NCBI GenBank assembly: GCA_018971775.1
Contig: JAGXAB010000002.1
Span: 5,001 to 69,000 of the forward strand
Length of the DNA: 64,000 nucleotides
Reading direction: 5' to 3'
DNA from: Cyanobacteria bacterium REEB67
GTDB lineage: Bacteria; Cyanobacteriota; Vampirovibrionia; Obscuribacterales; Obscuribacteraceae
Shown one piece after another: positions 1-9,199 of the stretch. The notes beneath the pieces are model-generated. The model saw only the letters and a program-made list of their open reading frames with translations. It did not search any database and had not been told where the DNA came from. Positions within the stretch are counted from its first letter, which is position 1, and each line of letters opens with the position of its first letter. Both the position numbers and the translations under genes were made by a program.

Positions 1-147
1 CCTTTCGGCCCGTTATCCCCCATTCAAAGGCAGATTCCCACGCGTTACTCACCCGTCCGCCACTAGGTATTGCTACCTCGTTCGACTTGCATGTGTGAAG
101 CACACCGCCAGCGTTCGTCCTGAGCCAGGATCAAACTCTCCGTTGTC
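1..147 (-). rRNA. rrs: 16S ribosomal RNA, 5' end (partial)
   Basis: Read on the minus strand, the universal 27F primer site (AGAGTTTGATCCTGGCTCAG) ends near position 120, followed by the conserved GACGAACGCTGGCGG block. The gene runs off the left edge, so only about the first 147 nt are present. The mature 5' end is placed near 147 by analogy with cyanobacterial-type 16S genes and is good to a few bases. The rest of the rRNA operon would lie to the left. Confidence 0.96.
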
Positions 148-579
148 ACTTACCAGGAGTACTGGTAAATGCGTTTAAAACGATTTAGTTTGCCTACTCA
201 AAAGTTTTGACAGGCGCCTTGTACTATAAGGCTATTCAGTTATCAGGATTCGATGCCAACTACGACGCTCAAGCGCTCGAAGCGCACGCGTCATTCAGTC
301 GACTTAAATAGAATACCAACTGATGCACATGGTGTCAAATCCCCGAAACGCACCAGGGACCAAGATCGCAAACATAACCCGTCAATATCGAGCGTATATC
401 TTCCCTTAATAATTAGGCCAAGCTCGCACAGGGAGCAGGTTTGAGCAAAACGCGAAGTAAACATGAGAAGATTGCCACGTCGCAAATTCGGCAATGGCGA
501 GCATCGGCAGACCTGAAGTGCAAAACTCCGTCTCAACAAAGAAGTAAATAGCCCCTTAAATTCCGCTTTTCGAGAAGTT
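148..579 (-). promoter_or_regulatory. rRNA leader and promoter region, no gene
   Basis: This 430-bp stretch separates the 16S 5' end from the next minus-strand gene. Short open frames on both strands have no Shine-Dalgarno site and no family-like sequence, so I do not call genes here. On the minus strand a TATAGT hexamer at about 222-227 could be a -10 box, but no good -35 lies 16-18 bp upstream. The rRNA promoter must lie here by position, yet it cannot be fixed by eye. Confidence 0.5.
150..168 (-). other. Perfect hairpin just upstream of mature 16S rRNA
   Basis: TTACCAG (150-156) and CTGGTAA (162-168) form a perfect 7-bp inverted repeat around a 5-nt loop, ending a few bases before the mature 16S 5' end. 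It lies in the pre-rRNA leader. It may be a processing or folding element of pre-16S rRNA. The function is inferred from position only. Confidence 0.5.
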
Positions 580-1806
580 TTATCGCACTTGACGCAAAAC
601 AAGTGCGGGAGAAAATCGTTTGCGCGCGCCGATCACCATCAAAATATCGGCGCCGCGCTGTTCAACCGCTAAAAAGGTCGAGCTGACTTTGACCACATTG
701 ATCGTCTGGGCCATCATCGTAGAAGGGTCACTGCCATGGCCTTCAGCCAGTTGGGTGAGGAAATTTTGCCGCGCTGCAGCGGCCTCGGCGGCGGAGCGGT
801 AAGTGAGGATCATCAATTTCAAGCGCTCTTTGGCCGGTTCCTGAATTTGGTAGTCGCCAACGCAGCCCACGACCGTGCCATTTTCCAGACCGAGGGCCGT
901 CAAATAGGGCGCAGGAAAGAAACGACGCACTGAAAGCGGCCCCATGACAATCTTCTCACTGCCTCGTACAAGCTCGAGACGTGGCAAACGATAAAGCGCA
1001 GCTGGTTGCAAACCTTTGTCGGCGATGTACTTAACCGCTTCCCCGGCCACTTTCTGCATCGCTTCCTTGGCTTCGTCGTCGTCTTCAGAGGTTCCATATA
1101 CAGAAAGAAAAGTCTTGCCCTGGACAAGAGAAATGCTGTCGTTGTCTTCGGAAGCCGCATCGCCTCTTGGCATGACGGTCGTAGCACCGCGCCGCAAATA
1201 GTTGTAGGCACCGTAGGCACCGTCCACGGTTTGAAAATCGAAGGCATCAATATATATAGTGCGCTGGCCGCGCTGGAAGGCTTTGCGGAAAAAGCCGTTC
1301 AGCTTGTATTCGCCAAGTATCGTTTCGCGATTAGTGTCCGCTTCCGGCAGTCGCGGCGAGACGGTGCGAAATGACTGGGCGCCGGCGTCTTGATGAGGCC
1401 CGGCTGAAGCGGCTTGCATTGCAGCTGTGGCACTGGTTGTCGCGGTGGCAGACGGAGAGGTCTTTGCAGCCTCACCTGCAGCCGGAGCTGGAGGTGTTGC
1501 TGTCAGACGATTCCACATATAAAAAGGCTGGGGCTGCCAGCCAGGCAAATTGAGATCGTTTATATGAATAGTGAGAAGACTCTGCGGACCTTCCGCCGGG
1601 GACACAGCGGGAGCCACCGGAGCGACTTGAGCAGCAGGCGCAATCGACGCAGCGGGAAGGGCGGATGCACCATTGGTCGCCGCTGTGCGTGCCGGCGCAG
1701 TATTTGCAAGGGCAGCGCTCTGAGCGCGAGCGAGTGGTGCCAGCGCGAGCAGGCAACTCAAGGTGGAAATAGACAGAGCCCAGATATTACTTCGGCTTGG
1801 ATTCAA
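580..1806 (-). CDS. Secreted protein with a DUF6599-like domain
   Basis: A 408-residue protein with an N-terminal signal peptide (hydrophobic run about residues 8-28, Ala-X-Ala-type end near LARAQS). An Ala/Pro/Thr-rich low-complexity stretch to about residue 140 follows, then a folded C-terminal part of about 250 residues. The AYGAYNYLRR segment and the later YQIQEPAKERLKLMILTY segment resemble DUF6599 proteins, which have no known enzymatic role. It is probably exported. The start is TTG; no ATG or GTG lies before the signal peptide, and no clear Shine-Dalgarno site is seen. It is the first minus-strand gene reading toward the rRNA operon. The family assignment is from memory of the pattern and is tentative. 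Confidence 0.7.
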   Translation of the reverse strand: MNPSRSNIWALSISTLSCLLALAPLARAQSAALANTAPARTAATNGASALPAASIAPAAQVAPVAPAVSPAEGPQSLLTIHINDLNLPGWQPQPFYMWNRLTATPPAPAAGEAAKTSPSATATTSATAAMQAASAGPHQDAGAQSFRTVSPRLPEADTNRETILGEYKLNGFFRKAFQRGQRTIYIDAFDFQTVDGAYGAYNYLRRGATTVMPRGDAASEDNDSISLVQGKTFLSVYGTSEDDDEAKEAMQKVAGEAVKYIADKGLQPAALYRLPRLELVRGSEKIVMGPLSVRRFFPAPYLTALGLENGTVVGCVGDYQIQEPAKERLKLMILTYRSAAEAAAARQNFLTQLAEGHGSDPSTMMAQTINVVKVSSTFLAVEQRGADILMVIGARKRFSPALVLRQVR

Positions 1807-1873
1807 GTGTTTACCATTATCCGGAAATATTACCAGCAGATTGGCACCACATACGATGGCACCGACAAATGCA

Positions 1874-2284
1874 CTAAGCTTTCGCTTTGGGACGCACCGA
1901 GATGCTAATCACAGTATCGGTGTCACCAATCGGCGACATCGTAATAGTGACGTGAGTGGTGTCGTTTTGCGCTTCCAGCGTAATCGTGCGGGCAATGTCG
2001 TTGTCAGACATGATCAGATAGCCTTTCATCGTCAGCTCTGTTTTATACCAGGGCATGACTCGGTAGACGTCATCTTTGGTCAGGAGCACGACAATCTGCT
2101 GGGTCTGGTTATTACCGAGGGGTGTCGAGTCTGTCTTGGTGCAGGTCGAATTTGGATAACAGGCAATCGAAAAACCATCAGGCAAAGGTTGACCCGGTGG
2201 CTTATAGGCCGCCTGACAGGAAGTGCAAAAGAACATGCAAAAGCTACAAACTACTGAAATTAACAGGCCTGCCGAACGGCGCAT
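1874..2284 (-). CDS. Small predicted lipoprotein, function unknown
   Basis: A 136-residue protein whose N-terminus has a hydrophobic run (LLISVVCSFCMFF) followed by a lipobox-like CTSC, so it is probably a lipoprotein anchored after signal peptidase II cleavage near residue 23. The mature part is polar with several beta-strand-like segments and an IACYPNSTC segment that could hold a disulfide. The ATG is preceded by GGGGA at good spacing. It ends 68 bp before the next minus-strand gene and may share a transcript with it. No family recognised. Confidence 0.75.
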   Translation of the reverse strand: MRRSAGLLISVVCSFCMFFCTSCQAAYKPPGQPLPDGFSIACYPNSTCTKTDSTPLGNNQTQQIVVLLTKDDVYRVMPWYKTELTMKGYLIMSDNDIARTITLEAQNDTTHVTITMSPIGDTDTVISISVRPKAKA

Positions 2285-2368
2285 TTATTTGTCCCCAAAT
2301 CCTTACTGAGAACACGCAGCGATCATTACGAGGGCGAGGGCATACGTGCACCTAAGAATCATACCCGT

Positions 2369-3109
2369 TCAGTGTTTGGTTTTTGCTTCCATGCTCTGAA
2401 TTTTGTTGAACCAGCTGCTGGCGGTCTGCGTACTGGGCGATCCACTGTTGGCCGGTGCGTCCTTGGCTGCCTGTCTTCGCTGAGTCTGGGCGTTATACTG
2501 ACCGCCGGTACTTTCGGCCGCTCTGTGCTGGGCGCCATCGAGAGCCTGATGGACCAGTTCTCTTTTACCGTGCGAGATTACCATGCGGGCGACATCCGAG
2601 GTAGAGGTGGGAATTTCACCGCGCGAAACAGCCTGGGTAGCGACGCGACCGAGGGAGCTGCTCTCAATATTGTGACGGGTTTCCGCCGGGAGTTGATTCA
2701 TACCGGCTTTCAAAACATGTGGTGCCACTTCTTCGACGACCAGTCCGGGGATACCTCCACCGGCGACGATCGGAATCGCTCTTTCGGCGACACCGGCATA
2801 GTTGCCGTTTTGAGCGTCACGTCTGGCACCGGCGTAGTCATTGACGACGCCATGGGCTACGTCCCGGCCCATCTGTCCGGCAATCTCTGCTCCTTTGTGC
2901 ACTTTGGCCTGCACTTCGGGATCGCTTGCCACTTCATGAGCTTTTTCCGAGACGACCTTGGCGCCGTGGACAACACCATCTTTTACATCGCCGGCCGCGC
3001 TCTTCACGTGGCCCCATATACCCGACAAAAGGTTATGGCTGGTTTCGTTAGACTGATTACTTCCAGCGCTGGCGGGCGCGTCAATACTGTGCCGTTCATG
3101 TCCGGACAT
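2369..3109 (-). CDS. Hydrophilic helical protein, function unknown
   Basis: A 246-residue protein with no signal peptide and no strong membrane segment apart from a short Gly/Val stretch (AIPIVAGGGIPGLVVEE, about residues 111-127). The N-terminal half is rich in Ala, Val, Lys, Glu and His and reads like amphipathic helix (VHGAKVVSEKAHEVASD), reminiscent of stress-type or LEA-like proteins. The C-terminus is Gln/Ser/Thr-rich. GAGG lies 8 nt upstream of the ATG. A 251-codon frame also lies on the opposite strand, but this strand matches the neighbours and has the ribosome-binding site. No family recognised. Confidence 0.65.
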   Translation of the reverse strand: MSGHERHSIDAPASAGSNQSNETSHNLLSGIWGHVKSAAGDVKDGVVHGAKVVSEKAHEVASDPEVQAKVHKGAEIAGQMGRDVAHGVVNDYAGARRDAQNGNYAGVAERAIPIVAGGGIPGLVVEEVAPHVLKAGMNQLPAETRHNIESSSLGRVATQAVSRGEIPTSTSDVARMVISHGKRELVHQALDGAQHRAAESTGGQYNAQTQRRQAAKDAPANSGSPSTQTASSWFNKIQSMEAKTKH

Positions 3110-3255
3110 GGGAAAAACCTCAATTAGATCACGGTGGGTGAAAGGAGTTTAAGTTTTCCCCGGGCGCTTGTCAAGCCCAAAATCTGCCACACATGGTACA
3201 AACCGCAAAGAAGCCAGTTAGTCACCGTTTTGGACAATTTTTACCAGCGGTGAAA

Positions 3256-4215
3256 TCAGACTTTTGTGGTTTTTGGGGTAGCCAGAGAAAGCTCCTGTCG
3301 ATACCAGGCGATCGTCTCGGTCAGACCTTCGACCAGATCCTTCTTAGGATTCCAATCGATCAGACCTTTAGCCACAGTCGTGTCGGGCAGGCGGCGCTTC
3401 GGATCGTCGGTCGGCAGCGGATTCATGATGATCTCGCTTTTCGAGCCGGTCAATTCTTTAATGATCGAGGCCAGCTGCAGCACGGTCTTTTCTTCCGGAT
3501 TACCGAGATTGACCGGTTTGTGATAATCGACTTCCATCAAACGGCGGATGCCTTCGACCAGATCCGAAACAAACTGAAAGCTTCTCGTCTGGGAACCATC
3601 ACCATATATGGTGAGCGGTTTGTTGTTCAGCGCCTGGCCGATAAAGTTGGAGACGACGCGACCGTCGGCAAGCCTGAGGCGCGGGCCGTAGCAATTGAAG
3701 ATACGGATGATGCGCGTATCAAGCTTGTGCTTGTGATGGTAGGCCATGGTGATCGCCTCGGCGAAGCGCTTGGACTCGTCATAGACGCCGCGCGGGCCAA
3801 TAGGATTGACGTTGCCCCAGTATGTCTCCGGCTGTGGATGGACTTCCGGATCGCCATAGACTTCGGATGTGCTGGCCAGGAAAAATTTTGCTTTTTTGGA
3901 AAGCGCCAACCCGAGCGAATTGTGCGTACCAAGCGAGTTGACTTTCAATGTTTCGATCGGCAGCTCGAGATAATCGACCGGCGAGGCCGGCGAAGCGAAG
4001 TGAATCACCCAGTCGAGATGACCGACTATATGGATGTGATTGGAGACATTGTGATGGATAAATTCGAAGCGCGGATTGTCCTTGTGCACGGCGATGTTTT
4101 GATAGTTGCCGGTGATCAAGTTGTCCATGACGACGACGTTGTGCCCTTCGGACATCAAACGATCGGTAAGATGCGAGCCGATAAATCCTGCGCCGCCGGT
4201 GATAAGGATTCTCAT
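3256..4215 (-). CDS. uxs: UDP-glucuronate decarboxylase (UDP-xylose synthase), SDR family
   Basis: A 319-residue extended short-chain dehydrogenase. The N-terminal GGAGFIGSH is the NAD-binding Rossmann motif, STSEVYGDP supplies the catalytic Ser/Thr, and YDESK is the catalytic Tyr-X3-Lys. [11 protein letters not shown] and FNCYGPR are typical of UDP-glucuronate decarboxylases, which convert UDP-GlcA to UDP-xylose through a 4-keto intermediate in the cytoplasm. The length fits the bacterial enzymes. It starts 2 bp after the stop of ugd, which makes its substrate, so the two genes form an operon for UDP-xylose supply to polysaccharide synthesis. A related NDP-sugar 4,6-dehydratase is the main alternative. 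Confidence 0.85.
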   Translation of the reverse strand: MRILITGGAGFIGSHLTDRLMSEGHNVVVMDNLITGNYQNIAVHKDNPRFEFIHHNVSNHIHIVGHLDWVIHFASPASPVDYLELPIETLKVNSLGTHNSLGLALSKKAKFFLASTSEVYGDPEVHPQPETYWGNVNPIGPRGVYDESKRFAEAITMAYHHKHKLDTRIIRIFNCYGPRLRLADGRVVSNFIGQALNNKPLTIYGDGSQTRSFQFVSDLVEGIRRLMEVDYHKPVNLGNPEEKTVLQLASIIKELTGSKSEIIMNPLPTDDPKRRLPDTTVAKGLIDWNPKKDLVEGLTETIAWYRQELSLATPKTTKV

Positions 4216-4217
4216 GA

Positions 4218-5618
4218 TTAGCAGCCCACTCCCCGATAAGTAATGCCCGATGCGCGCACTTGCTCTTCGTCGAGGGCATTACGACCGTCGATGACGAGGG
4301 GCCAGCGCATCAATTTGGCGATTTTTTTCCAATCCGCGTGTTTGAATTCGTCCCATTCGGTGACGAGTACAAGCGCGTCGCAGTCACAGGCGAGATCTTC
4401 GACCGAGTCGGCGTAAATCAAATCGAGATGCGAATGCAGCGTTTTGCAAATATCATTTGATACAGGATCGAAAGCTTTCACCGATGCACCCATTTTGAGC
4501 AGTTGATAGGCAATCGTCAGAGCGGGCGCGTCGCGCAGATCATCGGTATTTGGTTTGAAAGAAAGGCCCATCAAGCCGACGGTGCGGCCTTTGAGGATTT
4601 TCAATTCTTCCTGGAGCTTTTTGATCACGACCAGTCTCTGACGCTCGTTGACAGCCACGGTCGCTTCCAGTAGCGAGGTCGGATAGCTGTATTCCTTGGC
4701 CACTTGCATCAGAGCGCTCACGTCCTTGCCGAAGCAACTGCCGCCCCAGCCGACACCGGCATTGAGGAAGGCTTTGCCGATGCGATAGTCGAGGCCGATG
4801 CCCTGGGCGACTTGCTTGACGTCGGCACCAACTTTTTCGCAGAGACCGGAGATTTCGTTGGCAAAGCTGATCTTCATAGCGAGGAAGGCATTGGCCGAAT
4901 ATTTGATCAGTTCGGCCGAGGCCAGATCGGTGACGATGAAAGGCACACTGTTCAAACCGTGCGGGCGCATGGCAAAAGAGGGTGCATCAAAAGTCTGACT
5001 GAGGATCGGCTTGTAGAGATTTTGCATAACGGACGTCGCTTGCTCATCGATGGAGCCGACGACGATACGATCCGGATAAAAAGAGTCAGCAATGGCCGAG
5101 CCTTCGCGCAAAAATTCGGGGTTGGAGACGACGGTGAAACTCGGGCCTTCGGAGCGACCGGAGCGGGCCGGGACGAGCTGCGCTTTTTGAGCGTTTTGCA
5201 CGCCCTGGCTGACCAGCATTTCGACCCAGTTGCCCGAGCCTACCGGTACGGTCGACTTATTGACGACAATACGGCGCTTGGAATCATCGAGGGCGGCACC
5301 GATGGCGCGGGCCACTACCATCACCTGCGAAAGATCCGACTCGCCGTTGGGCAAGGAGGGGGTGCCGACGGCGATGAAGATAATCTGTGCTTTCTTGACC
5401 GCCTCGGGCAGATTGTCCGAAAAAGTAAGGAAACCGGACTCACTGGTCTGCTGCACAAACTCTTGCAAACCGGGCTCGAAGAACGGCACGGCGCCGGACT
5501 TGAGACTGTTCAAACGCTCGGGGTTAGATTCTACGGCAATGACATGATTGCCAAGATAAGCCAGACAGGCGCTGGTTACCAGACCAACGTACCCTGCACC
5601 TACAACGCATATATCCAC
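4218..5618 (-). CDS. ugd: UDP-glucose 6-dehydrogenase
   Basis: Oxidises UDP-glucose to UDP-glucuronate with two NAD+. The N-terminal Rossmann motif is [27 protein letters not shown] carries the catalytic Cys, [17 protein letters not shown] is the central dimer helix, and [15 protein letters not shown] begins the C-terminal domain. I place the start at the GTG at 5618 (466 residues), because family members begin 3-5 residues before the Rossmann strand. An upstream in-frame GTG at 5678 would add 20 residues that do not look conserved. Neither start has a strong ribosome-binding site. Its product feeds the decarboxylase encoded immediately downstream. Divergent from mazG. Confidence 0.9.
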   Translation of the reverse strand: MDICVVGAGYVGLVTSACLAYLGNHVIAVESNPERLNSLKSGAVPFFEPGLQEFVQQTSESGFLTFSDNLPEAVKKAQIIFIAVGTPSLPNGESDLSQVMVVARAIGAALDDSKRRIVVNKSTVPVGSGNWVEMLVSQGVQNAQKAQLVPARSGRSEGPSFTVVSNPEFLREGSAIADSFYPDRIVVGSIDEQATSVMQNLYKPILSQTFDAPSFAMRPHGLNSVPFIVTDLASAELIKYSANAFLAMKISFANEISGLCEKVGADVKQVAQGIGLDYRIGKAFLNAGVGWGGSCFGKDVSALMQVAKEYSYPTSLLEATVAVNERQRLVVIKKLQEELKILKGRTVGLMGLSFKPNTDDLRDAPALTIAYQLLKMGASVKAFDPVSNDICKTLHSHLDLIYADSVEDLACDCDALVLVTEWDEFKHADWKKIAKLMRWPLVIDGRNALDEEQVRASGITYRGVGC

Positions 5619-5771
5619 GGATTTTCGTTCCCAGAAGTAAAGACTAAGGTTTTGGGTGGGAAGCTGTGCTAGCCTCACCTATCTATAGATTACGGCTTCT
5701 GGGCTCTGACTGTCTCGTCTTTTGGCGCCAAGACACTTAGAAGGTTCACATTTAAATAGGAAAAAATCAGG

Positions 5772-6650
5772 GTGGCAGGCACAAATCACAGTACACATGC
5801 CGCGGCAGATGCCAAGCAAAGCAATCTGATCGCCTTCGTCGAAACAATAGCGCGCCTGCGCGCCCCGGACGGCTGTCCCTGGGATAGGGAGCAGACGCAC
5901 AAAACGCTGGCGCGCTATCTCCTCGAAGAGACCTATGAAGTCCTCGACGCCATCAATGATCACGACGAAGATCCGGCCAAGCTAAAAGAAGAGCTCGGCG
6001 ACCTGCTTTTGCAAATAGTGCTCAATGCCCAGGTGGCCAAAGACGACGGCAACTTCGATATCGAAGAGGTGGCCGGCGCGATCAACGCCAAAATGATCCG
6101 CAGACATCCGCATGTCTTTGCCGATACTTCGATAAAGGACGCTCAGGAAGTCGTGGCGCGCTGGCAAGATATAAAGGATAAGGAACAAGCCGAGTCTGGT
6201 AAGAAAAAACCGCAATCATCCCTGGGCGATATTCCGCGCAGCATGCCCGCTCTGATGCAGGCATTGAAAGTGTCTGAAAAAGCTGTCCATGAGGGTTTCG
6301 AGTGGTACAGAGAAAGCGATGTCTGGGACAAACTCTATTCTGAAATAGCCGAGCTCAAAGAAGCGATCTCAAATCCCGATTTGACCGAGCCTTTAAAAGC
6401 TGCCGACGCTCAGGAAGAAATCGCTCTCGAATTTGGCGACATACTTTTTTGTCTGGTCAATCTGACCCGCTGGCATGGTCTTGATCCCGAGCAATGTCTT
6501 TTGCTCACGATCGATAAATTCAGGACTCGCTACGGCAGCATGGAGCAACAGGCAGGACAGCCGCTACGCGAACTGTCCAAGGAAAAACTGAACGACCTCT
6601 GGGAGGAAGCGAAGATTCTCACGGCCAAAAAGAAAAACGGACCAGCTTAA
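5772..6650 (+). CDS. mazG: Nucleoside triphosphate pyrophosphohydrolase MazG
   Basis: Hydrolyses (d)NTPs to NMP and pyrophosphate, a house-cleaning enzyme. The 292-residue protein has two MazG modules. The N-terminal one (about residues 20-120) has the Pro-Asp-Gly-Cys-Pro-Trp-Asp hallmark, the metal-binding LLEETYEVLDAI helix (E52, E53, E56) and KEELGDLLLQI. The second (about 170-270) has EEIALEFGDILFCLVNL. Translation starts at GTG 5772 with AGGA upstream. It is transcribed divergently from ugd across a 153-bp gap. Longer than E. coli MazG (263 aa) by a short N-terminal extension and linker. Confidence 0.93.
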   Translation: MAGTNHSTHAAADAKQSNLIAFVETIARLRAPDGCPWDREQTHKTLARYLLEETYEVLDAINDHDEDPAKLKEELGDLLLQIVLNAQVAKDDGNFDIEEVAGAINAKMIRRHPHVFADTSIKDAQEVVARWQDIKDKEQAESGKKKPQSSLGDIPRSMPALMQALKVSEKAVHEGFEWYRESDVWDKLYSEIAELKEAISNPDLTEPLKAADAQEEIALEFGDILFCLVNLTRWHGLDPEQCLLLTIDKFRTRYGSMEQQAGQPLRELSKEKLNDLWEEAKILTAKKKNGPA

Positions 6651-6717
6651 ACGGACTGGCGTATAGAGACGCGAACCGAAAATTTATATCTAAAAGCTGG
6701 AAGCTAAAACCTAGAAC

Positions 6718-7713
6718 CTAGAACAAGCGGGTCGGCACACCAGCGGTCTGCACAGTGCTGTGGTCATTGGACCCGGCATCGCCGTGAGCGATATCGGTAT
6801 GACTGCTGTCGCTGTGATCCGGATGCGGCGATCCGGTGCGCGACGATTCGGCGTGAGAAAAACCAGTGCTCTGAGCAAGAGCATGCAGATTTTTGTGGGG
6901 CAGACCTTTGCCGATTTTGAGCGGCACCGAATTGTCCAGGGAAAGATCCACATAGTCGATATTGACCTTCTCGGTCATGGCGCTCACCGTCGGCAGTATC
7001 GAAGCAAGGCGACCGAGACGGCGAGTGAGGGTGGTGTCGGGAGTGCCAATTTTTAATTTGATATCTGAATCTTGTACGGCGACATCGAAGGGTTGACGCA
7101 TATCGATGCTGGTCACCGGTCGACCGGTCTGGACGTGGATGTAATCGACCCAGGAAGCCCACTGTACAACTTCATGCGCGGTCAGTTTGAGCGAAGGTTG
7201 CCCGTAGATAACGAGCTCCGGCTTGGTGACGGTGGGAAATTCAGCAATCGGGATAAAACGACCGGACTGAGCAATCACCGCAGTCGGTGCCTGATCCGGA
7301 GATGGACTGTAAGAAGCCCAGGGATGTTCCTCGAGTATTTCTACAAGCAGACGCGGATGGGGCAGAGCATAACGACGGACAAAAGCATGACGCACCGCCT
7401 TTAGTGCCGCCAGTTTTTGCTCGAGCTGGCGGGGATCGAGGCGATAAACGGGCACATTGACGGCGCCGCGCATTGCCTGCAAAATTTGCTCGCGACTGAC
7501 GACGGCGTTGCCGTGCACGACAATTTCAGCCTGCTCGTTATGGACTCGCCAGGGCAGGTGGGTAAAACCCAGGGCACCAAGGACGAGCAAAAACGCAAGC
7601 ATGGTGAAGCGCATCGTCTGCCTGCGACTGCGAGCACGTCTGGCCGCCTTGCGCATCTTGCGCCGGCTTTTCATCCAGTCGCGTCTCTGTTCGGCTTCGA
7701 GGATGGTGCTCAT
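6718..7713 (-). CDS. ftsQ: FtsQ/DivIB-type cell division protein with POTRA domain
   Basis: A 331-residue protein with a basic cytoplasmic N-terminus (residues 1-35, many Arg/Lys), one membrane span (about 36-54), then a POTRA domain beginning IVVHGNAVVSREQILQAM. RLDPRQLEQKLAALKAVRHAFVRRYALPHPRLLVEILEEHPWA is the classic POTRA/FtsQ transition. The C-terminal region carries IGTPDTTLTRRLGRL and a YVDLSLDNSVPLKI strand typical of FtsQ, followed by a Ser/His/Asp-rich tail. Its start codon overlaps the dapF stop (ATGA), so translation is probably coupled. The divisome role is inferred from family; the dcw-type genes rsmH-ftsI-murJ lie 3 kb away. Confidence 0.85.
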   Translation of the reverse strand: MSTILEAEQRRDWMKSRRKMRKAARRARSRRQTMRFTMLAFLLVLGALGFTHLPWRVHNEQAEIVVHGNAVVSREQILQAMRGAVNVPVYRLDPRQLEQKLAALKAVRHAFVRRYALPHPRLLVEILEEHPWASYSPSPDQAPTAVIAQSGRFIPIAEFPTVTKPELVIYGQPSLKLTAHEVVQWASWVDYIHVQTGRPVTSIDMRQPFDVAVQDSDIKLKIGTPDTTLTRRLGRLASILPTVSAMTEKVNIDYVDLSLDNSVPLKIGKGLPHKNLHALAQSTGFSHAESSRTGSPHPDHSDSSHTDIAHGDAGSNDHSTVQTAGVPTRLF

Positions 7714-9083
7714 AGGCTCACATCCCTTTTAAAATCGGCACTAAAGTCGGCATCAAAACCGACAAAATTTGCGGGCAAAACGAAATCGCCAGTGAAAACC
7801 TGGACAGCCGGTCCGGTAAGTTCGATGTACTCTTGCTCGCGTACCACTGAAAGACTCGCTTCTAGTTTCCCACCTGGAAGAATAACATAGCTTTTCTTAT
7901 TTATGCGTTTTGTTTTTACGCCGGCGGCGAGCACTGCAGCCGCCCCACTCGCACAAGCAAGAGTGGGGCCACAGCCGCGTTCTACAACAAAAACGAGGGC
8001 TCGATCCGGGCCTTCGACACGGACAAATTCTACATTTGTGCCTTCCGGAAATAGTGGCAATCTCTGGATATCCTCGGCCAGGGCGATCAGCGAGGCGGGA
8101 AATTTCTGCAGCGAAAAGCCCTGTCCATGAGCTCGCTGTATATCCTTGGCATATGCCTGCATGCCGGCCGCGACATCGCAGGCACTCTGCTCGAAAACCA
8201 CACAGTGTGGATTGCCCATCGATACGCAGCTCACTTGCAATGACTGTCCGCGCACCCGGATCGTCTGATCGATAAAGGTGACGACACTGCCTGCGGTGTC
8301 TTCGTGGGGAAGCTGATCAAGGGCAAGCGGTATATCGACGGGCGCAAATTGAGGACCGGCAAGACGCGTTACCACTTGCAGCGCAACTTTTGCGGCACTA
8401 TCAGTAGTATCGATTGTATTTACTGCGTCGGCATCGTCGGCAAAATTCGGAGAAGAGGGAGAAGCATCACCGGCGGTGGTGCCTTCCGTCGAAACGGTGA
8501 CCGGATAGACGGCGGTGGCTATCTTGAAGCCATGAGAGGCGGCCCGGACGTAGGAAATCCAGCCGAGATCGAGGACAAAAGCAGTCAGACAGCGCAGCCC
8601 ATTGCCGCACATGGCGGAATAGGACCCATCCGAATTTACATAGAGCCAGGCAATGTCACAAAGTTCGCGCTCAGGATAAGCGGCCGTCATCTCGTCGAGG
8701 GCGCGCAGATAACTGCCGGGAGCTGACCTTTCCGCCTGGACTTTGAGGCCGGTCAAATTAATGGCGACGATCAGGCCATCGCCGCCGATGCCGCCATGCC
8801 TGTCGCAAACGAGGCGAGCCAGGGCGGCGCAAAATTGTTTCAGGGCTGGCCCATTGAGAGCGCTGAGACCATTTTTAGCGGACACGGCCTTGGAAGCGGC
8901 AAACGGGGCGACAAGCGCGCCCAGGGCATCGTCGGTAATCATGACAAAGTCGTTGCCCAGCCCGTGCATTTTGACAAAATGCAGCCGGACTATATCTCCG
9001 TCATTTGCGCCGCTAATGCCGGCGCTCGTATCAGCTTCGGTTGCCAAAGAAATTGCCAGGTCCACCACAGGGATCGAGAGCAT
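7710..9083 (-). CDS. dapF: Diaminopimelate epimerase with internal insertions
   Basis: Converts LL- to meso-diaminopimelate for lysine and peptidoglycan synthesis. HFVKMHGLGNDFVMI is the family N-terminus. AMCGNGLRC carries the first catalytic Cys and GCGPTLACASGAA the second. SMGNPHCVVF is the conserved central motif. At 457 residues it is about 180 longer than usual. There is a 33-residue N-terminal extension, an insertion around residues 60-110, and a Ser/Asp/Thr-rich insertion around residues 190-235. The start could be further in, but no better ATG with a ribosome-binding site is seen. The stop overlaps ftsQ by 4 bp. Confidence 0.9.
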   Translation of the reverse strand: MLSIPVVDLAISLATEADTSAGISGANDGDIVRLHFVKMHGLGNDFVMITDDALGALVAPFAASKAVSAKNGLSALNGPALKQFCAALARLVCDRHGGIGGDGLIVAINLTGLKVQAERSAPGSYLRALDEMTAAYPERELCDIAWLYVNSDGSYSAMCGNGLRCLTAFVLDLGWISYVRAASHGFKIATAVYPVTVSTEGTTAGDASPSSPNFADDADAVNTIDTTDSAAKVALQVVTRLAGPQFAPVDIPLALDQLPHEDTAGSVVTFIDQTIRVRGQSLQVSCVSMGNPHCVVFEQSACDVAAGMQAYAKDIQRAHGQGFSLQKFPASLIALAEDIQRLPLFPEGTNVEFVRVEGPDRALVFVVERGCGPTLACASGAAAVLAAGVKTKRINKKSYVILPGGKLEASLSVVREQEYIELTGPAVQVFTGDFVLPANFVGFDADFSADFKRDVSL

Positions 9084-9199
9084 TATAACCTTTGCAAGCC
9101 GGACTCTTGACTAGCGCCTGCCAAGATTACCCAATCATTATTTAGAAAAGTCTATACTGGCGTAAAATTTTGGCGCCCCTCTGGAAGGCAACCGGCGAA

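Noticed and set aside
207..230. TTGACA followed by TATAAG on the plus strand near the 16S gene
   Set aside because: The spacing is only 12 bp and the strand is opposite to the rRNA.
253..602. Short open frames of 63 and 103 codons on both strands beside the 16S gene
   Set aside because: They lie in the rRNA leader region, have no ribosome-binding site, and their sequence is not protein-like.
2372..3127. 251-codon plus-strand frame opposite the hydrophilic protein gene
   Set aside because: The minus-strand frame has the ribosome-binding site and sensible composition; the plus frame is its shadow.
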